A stretch of DNA of 7,421 bases from Candidatus Brocadia sp. (GTDB lineage: Bacteria > Planctomycetota > Brocadiia > Brocadiales > Brocadiaceae). The stretch spans positions 1 through 7,421 of the forward strand of contig JAUQXU010000023.1 of the NCBI GenBank assembly GCA_030837935.1, in the 5' to 3' direction. A program made the position numbers and the translations under genes. This document shows positions 4,930 through 7,421 of this stretch, in pieces. The notes below the pieces were generated by a model. That model was not told the origin of the DNA and did no database searches. It worked only from the letters and a program-made list of their open reading frames with translations. The stretch's first letter is position 1. Each line of letters opens with the position of its first letter.

Positions 4930-6422
4930 ACAACATCCACAACACATCCGGTATCATTAGCAAGGTATGGAGCTTTTGCCACACCTTACGGGATGACGGT
5001 GTAGGCTATGGCGATTACTTAGAGCAACTCACGTATATGCTGTTCCTGAAAATGGCAGATGAGTTTTCCAAACCGCCACACAACCGAAAGCTTCCCATCC
5101 CCAAGGCATATAACTGGGAAAGTCTGACTGAAAAGAGGGGCGCTGCGCTGGAACTGCATTACACCACGTTGCTTCGTGAGCTTTCACAACAAAAAGGAAT
5201 CCTTGGGCAGATTTTTACCAAGAGCCAAAATAAGATTCAAGACCCTGCCAAACTCTACAAGCTTATTGACATGATTGACAAGGAACAATGGAGCACCATG
5301 GGTACCGATGTGAAAGGACAGATTTACGAAGGGCTGTTGGAAAAAAATGCAGAGGACACCAAAAGCGGCGCAGGGCAATACTTCACACCAAGGGCGCTGA
5401 TTAAAGCAATGGTAGCATGTCTTAGGCCTGAACCCAAGAAAACCATTGCAGACCCGGCTTGCGGCACGGGCGGTTTCTTTTTGGCTGTTTACGATTTTAT
5501 TGCCGGTAGTCCTTCGCTGGACAAAGAGCAAAAACAGTTTCTTAAATACAAGACGTTTTTCGGTAATGAGATTGTTGCCAGTACCCGCAGGTTGTGCCTG
5601 ATGAATTTGTTCCTGCACAACATCGGCGACATTGACAGCGAGAGCGTGATTTCTTCCAACGATGCGCTGGTTGCCGACGATGGCAGACGGTATGATTATG
5701 TCCTTACCAATCCGCCTTTCGGAAAGAAGAGCAGCATGACATTTACCAACGAAGAAGGCGAACAGGAAAAAGAAGACCTTACTTACAACCGGCAGGATTT
5801 TTGGGCAACTACGAGTAACAAGCAGCTCAATTTTGTCCAGCATATTCACACTATTTTAAAAACAACAGGGCAGGCAGCCGTCGTGGTGCCTGATAATGTA
5901 TTGTTTGAAGGCGGAGCGGGAGAAACGGTGCGCAGGAAGCTTTTAGAAACAACCGACCTGCATACTGTCCTTCGTTTGCCAACAGGGATTTTTTATGCTC
6001 AGGGCGTAAAGGCAAATGTGATTTTCTTTGATGCAAAACCTGCCGGGAAAAAGGCATGGACGAAGGAAACCTGGTTTTACGATTACCGTACCAATATTCA
6101 TCACACACTGAAAAAAAATCCCCTACGGTTGGACGACCTGAAAGATTTCATTACATGCTATAATCCAAATAACCGCCACAAACGGAAGGAAACATACAAC
6201 CGTGAAACAAATCCCGAAGGCAGGTGGAGGAAATTTACGTATGACGAAATCATTGGCCGTGACAAGACCTCGCTTGACATTACATGGATAAAGGATAAGT
6301 CATTAGCCGACCTTGATAACTTGCCCGACCCTGATGAGCTGGCAGGGGATATTATTGAAAATTTGGAAGCTGGTTTGGAAAGTTTCAGGGAGATCATGCA
6401 ATCGATCAACGGCAGGAAATAG
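4926..6422 (+). CDS. hsdM: Type I restriction-modification DNA methyltransferase subunit HsdM
   Basis: The 498-aa protein is full length for HsdM. The N-terminal helical HsdM_N domain covers about residues 8-140 (W-S-F-C-H-T-L-R-D-D-G-V and Y-L-E-Q-L-T-Y-M-L-F-L-K-M). Next come G-Q-Y-F-T-P-R at 150-156, the AdoMet-binding motif D-P-A-C-G-T-G-G-F-F at 176-185, and the catalytic N-P-P-F at 262-265, which marks an N6-adenine methylase. The C-terminal part (residues ~440-498) holds the expected helices that dock to HsdS. The start ATG overlaps the stop of the upstream gene. A normal HsdM works as M2S1, with HsdS reading the target. Here only hsdS tails remain and the next gene to the right is hicA on the other strand, so the methylase has no partner in the window. 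It may be inactive, or may use an HsdS encoded elsewhere. The coding sequence shows no frameshift. Confidence 0.95.
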   Translation: MNNIHNTSGIISKVWSFCHTLRDDGVGYGDYLEQLTYMLFLKMADEFSKPPHNRKLPIPKAYNWESLTEKRGAALELHYTTLLRELSQQKGILGQIFTKSQNKIQDPAKLYKLIDMIDKEQWSTMGTDVKGQIYEGLLEKNAEDTKSGAGQYFTPRALIKAMVACLRPEPKKTIADPACGTGGFFLAVYDFIAGSPSLDKEQKQFLKYKTFFGNEIVASTRRLCLMNLFLHNIGDIDSESVISSNDALVADDGRRYDYVLTNPPFGKKSSMTFTNEEGEQEKEDLTYNRQDFWATTSNKQLNFVQHIHTILKTTGQAAVVVPDNVLFEGGAGETVRRKLLETTDLHTVLRLPTGIFYAQGVKANVIFFDAKPAGKKAWTKETWFYDYRTNIHHTLKKNPLRLDDLKDFITCYNPNNRHKRKETYNRETNPEGRWRKFTYDEIIGRDKTSLDITWIKDKSLADLDNLPDPDELAGDIIENLEAGLESFREIMQSINGRK

Positions 6423-6449
6423 CCAAATCCGTGACCCTGACGGCTTTTT
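6421..6449 (+). terminator. Possible rho-independent terminator after hsdM
   Basis: A short stem, CCGT (6429-6432) with ACGG (6440-6443), or alternatively AGCC (6421-6424) with GGCT (6442-6445), is followed by a run of five T. The stem is short and the call is weak. The position, between convergent hsdM and hicA, is where a terminator would be expected. Confidence 0.3.
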
Positions 6450-6468
6450 GAATACTGCCGGTTGTAAT

Positions 6469-6645
6469 CTATAACCTAAGATACTTCTTTATGTGTTTTA
6501 CAAGTTTATCATCGATTTCTGTATGCCGTGGAACAGGTTGTTTTTTCCCTATCTTTGGATTTTCGTAAATGTCGTGTTTTGCTCCGTGTCTAACAAATAC
6601 GCATCCGGCTTCCGCAAGTTGGCGGATGAGATCTTTTCTTTTCAT
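6469..6645 (-). CDS. hicA: HicA-family mRNA interferase toxin
   Basis: The 58-aa protein reads M-K-R-K-D-L-I-R-Q-L-A-E-A-G-C and then R-H-G-A-K-H-D-I-Y-E-N-P. Next comes K-K-Q-P-V-P-R-H-T-E-I. This is the HicA signature of a small dsRBD-like fold with a conserved His (His24 here) used in RNA cleavage. HicA toxins cleave mRNA independently of translation and are neutralised by HicB. The length is normal for the family (about 55-80 aa). The ATG overlaps the hicB stop as ATGA, and no separate strong ribosome-binding site is seen, so it depends on coupling to hicB. The gene is convergent with hsdM, 46 bases apart. Confidence 0.92.
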   Translation of the reverse strand: MKRKDLIRQLAEAGCVFVRHGAKHDIYENPKIGKKQPVPRHTEIDDKLVKHIKKYLRL

Positions 6646-6833
6646 ACGGTTATTTCTTTTGTCTGGTAGTTTTGGGGAACATCATCCAAAATCATTAACG
6701 AATAGGCATCTTTGATATTTTCTATAAGTTCTTCAAGTGTTTCTCCCTGTGTCATGATCTCCGGATGTTCCAAAAGTTTGCCGAGCCAGAATTTCTTTTC
6801 TTTCCAATAAATTAGAGTTAGTTTTTTTTTCAT
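6642..6833 (-). CDS. hicB: HicB-family antitoxin, short form
   Basis: The 63-aa protein starts M-K-K-K-L-T-L-I-Y-W-K-E. It carries the HicB core L-L-E-H-P-E-I-M-T-Q-G-E-T-L-E-E-L (partial RNase H-like fold, UPF0150 type) and ends D-D-V-P-Q-N-Y-Q-T-K-E-I. The start at 6833 is fixed by AGGAG nine bases upstream. A longer in-frame reading from 6947 would add a non-homologous hydrophobic tail and is rejected. It binds and blocks HicA. The protein lacks the C-terminal ribbon-helix-helix or HTH domain of long HicB proteins, so how the operon is autoregulated is unclear. The order hicB then hicA is the reverse of the classic E. coli operon but fits short-form pairs. Confidence 0.9.
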   Translation of the reverse strand: MKKKLTLIYWKEKKFWLGKLLEHPEIMTQGETLEELIENIKDAYSLMILDDVPQNYQTKEITV

Positions 6834-6883
6834 CTTATATCGCTCCTGATTACTCATGCTGGGATGATGGATTACCTTCGGGC

Positions 6884-6912
6884 ATAATATAGCACATACG
6901 TATAAATAACAA
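6884..6912 (-). promoter_or_regulatory. Candidate promoter of hicB-hicA
   Basis: On the minus strand TTGTTA (6912-6907) and TATTAT (6889-6884) are 17 bases apart. Transcription would start near 6877, giving a leader of about 44 bases before hicB. A neighbouring TATATT register is also possible. Confidence 0.45.
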
Positions 6913-6933
6913 AAGACGAAAAATAACAAAAGA
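6904..6933. repeat. 13-bp direct repeat upstream of hicB, possible operator
   Basis: AAATAACAAAAGA occurs at 6904-6916 and again at 6921-6933, a 17-base period. The first copy overlaps the proposed -35 of the hicBA promoter. Such a pair could be a regulator binding site, but the local AT-rich composition makes chance or slippage possible. Confidence 0.5.
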
Positions 6934-6947
6934 AGGTAAAAAGGCAC

Positions 6948-6976
6948 TTGACAAAGTTTACAAAGTACGCTAATAA
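6948..6976 (+). promoter_or_regulatory. Consensus sigma-70 promoter for the DUF2130 gene
   Basis: TTGACA at 6948-6953 is a perfect -35. It is followed after exactly 17 bases by TAATAA at 6971-6976. Transcription from about 6983 would give a leader of roughly 200 bases that includes the palindrome and the heptad tract. Confidence 0.6.
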
Positions 6977-7011
6977 AGAAAACAGACGAAGTCGGTTGTC
7001 TAACATATATA

Positions 7012-7029
7012 ACCTGAGTAAACTCAGGT
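7012..7029. repeat. 8-bp perfect inverted repeat (hairpin or operator) downstream of the promoter
   Basis: ACCTGAGT at 7012-7019 and ACTCAGGT at 7022-7029 are exact reverse complements with AA between. With a two-base gap the dyad suits a dimeric repressor site about 30 bases after the likely transcription start. The RNA could fold as a small hairpin. No T run follows, so it is not a standard terminator. Confidence 0.5.
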
Positions 7030-7090
7030 CACAAGGACAGTGGTAATGCTAATATTAAGTGATAGAAATTGAAAACGAGGTTTGGTACGG

Positions 7091-7160
7091 TTGAATTTGT
7101 AATTTTGAAATTGTTTCGAATTTCGGACTTCGTGCTTCGGATTTTGTCTTTTCCGACTCG
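7091..7160. repeat. Degenerate heptanucleotide tandem repeat
   Basis: Read in sevens from 7091, the sequence repeats an NNNTTYG pattern. Exact TTCG occurs at 7115, 7122, 7129 and 7136, each 7 bases apart, with weaker TTG/TTTG units on both sides. This resembles short tandem heptamer repeats of some bacterial intergenic regions. It ends about 20 bases before the DUF2130 ATG. Confidence 0.6.
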
Positions 7161-7179
7161 TTCGGGTTAGGATAATGAT

Positions 7180-7421
7180 ATGTCAGATCAAACAATAACA
7201 TGCCCCTATTGCGGTAAAGAGATACCTTTAACCGAAACGCTCTCCCATCAAATAAAAGAAGGACTTCAAAGAGAGTTTGAGCTGAAAGCAAGGGAAAGAG
7301 AATTGGGGCTTGCAAAACGCGAGAAATTACTTGCAGAAGAAATGAAAATCCTTGAAGATTCAAAGAATTCGGTCGACCAGCAGGTCTTCCAGAAGTTGCA
7401 GGCTGAAAGGACGAAGGTAAA
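7180..7421 (+). CDS. DUF2130-type coiled-coil protein, N-terminus only
   Basis: The open frame from ATG at 7180 gives 80 residues before the window edge. It begins M-S-D-Q-T-I-T-C-P-Y-C-G-K-E-I-P-L-T-E, a CxxC zinc-ribbon-like start (Cys8, Cys11). It then becomes a highly charged helical segment (from about residue 22: Q-R-E-F-E-L-K-A-R-E-R-E, A-K-R-E-K-L-L-A-E-E-M) typical of a long coiled coil. This matches the N-terminal layout of DUF2130 (COG4487) proteins, whose biochemical role is not established. The C-terminal conserved domain is outside the window, so the family call rests on the start only. The ATG is supported by AGGA about eight bases upstream and by a consensus promoter at 6948-6976. 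Confidence 0.75.
   Translation, partial: MSDQTITCPYCGKEIPLTETLSHQIKEGLQREFELKARERELGLAKREKLLAEEMKILEDSKNSVDQQVFQKLQAERTKV

Larger units (their letters stand above)
6834..7179. other. Divergent intergenic region between hicB and the DUF2130 gene
   Basis: These ~350 bases hold no convincing gene. They contain a leftward promoter for hicBA and a 13-bp direct repeat upstream of it. They also contain a rightward consensus promoter, an 8-bp palindrome and a heptanucleotide-periodic tract just before the DUF2130 start. Each is listed separately. Confidence 0.6.

Noticed and set aside
5184..5849. Minus-strand 221-codon open frame inside hsdM
   Set aside because: It is antisense to the AdoMet-binding and catalytic region of a well-supported HsdM. 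The protein shows no recognisable motif.
6834..6947. Longer HicB with a hydrophobic N-terminal extension starting at 6947
   Set aside because: The extension covers the promoter region and lacks HicB homology. AGGAG precedes the internal ATG at 6833, where the family normally starts.
7012..7029. Rho-independent terminator at the ACCTGAGT dyad
   Set aside because: There is no T run on either side, and the loop of two bases is too tight for a typical terminator.
7055..7363. Minus-strand 102-codon open frame at the right edge
   Set aside because: It is antisense to the start of the DUF2130-type gene and the heptad tract. Its composition is that of translated repeat DNA.

Overview
The window (moderate to low GC by eye) looks like an accessory region of a Gram-negative-type bacterial genome. 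A planctomycete of the anammox group or a Bacteroidota-like lineage is possible, judging from the IS200-like transposases, the short-form HicBA pair and the degenerate intergenic repeats. This lineage guess is weak. No rRNA, tRNA or ribosomal protein marker is present to settle it.

Left part (1-2103, minus strand): a two-gene operon. A half-size EamA-type membrane transporter (1687-2103) is followed after 5 bases by a membrane-bound sensor histidine kinase. The kinase has a periplasmic sensor domain, HAMP, the HisKA His box and the start of the ATPase domain, and it runs off the left edge of the window.

Middle part (2257-6422, plus strand): a wrecked type I restriction-modification locus. 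It starts with only the first ~73 codons of hsdR, fused at a short microhomology to the last ~40 codons of an hsdS gene. A second hsdS tail follows. Then come two tandem IS200/IS605-type (Y1, HUH) transposase genes about 91% identical in protein. Last are an unrecognised ~118-aa gene and an intact hsdM, coupled by an ATGA overlap. No complete hsdR or hsdS is present, so HsdM looks orphaned here.

Throughout 2582-4475 lies a family of composite palindromic elements. Each full copy is about 157 bp and carries four tiny hairpins in the order H1-H2-H2'-H1', at nearly constant spacing of 50, 43 and 51 bases. H1 is ATCCC-GAA-GGGAT and H2 is ACCCC-GAA-GGGGT; H2' and H1' are their reverse complements. 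Three full copies, one right half and one isolated H1 arm are visible. The right arm carries an extended -10 box (TGCTATAAT) placed so that a transcript would begin at the H1' hairpin, just ahead of the tnpA ribosome-binding site. This BIME-like array with its transposases is the most interesting structure in the window. It appears to have shaped the decay of the restriction locus.

Right part (6469-7421): a minus-strand hicB-hicA toxin-antitoxin pair, convergent with hsdM and coupled by ATGA. Then comes a ~350-base divergent intergenic region with promoters for both directions, a 13-bp direct repeat, an 8-bp palindrome and a run of heptanucleotide repeats. Last is the start of a plus-strand DUF2130-type coiled-coil protein cut by the window edge.
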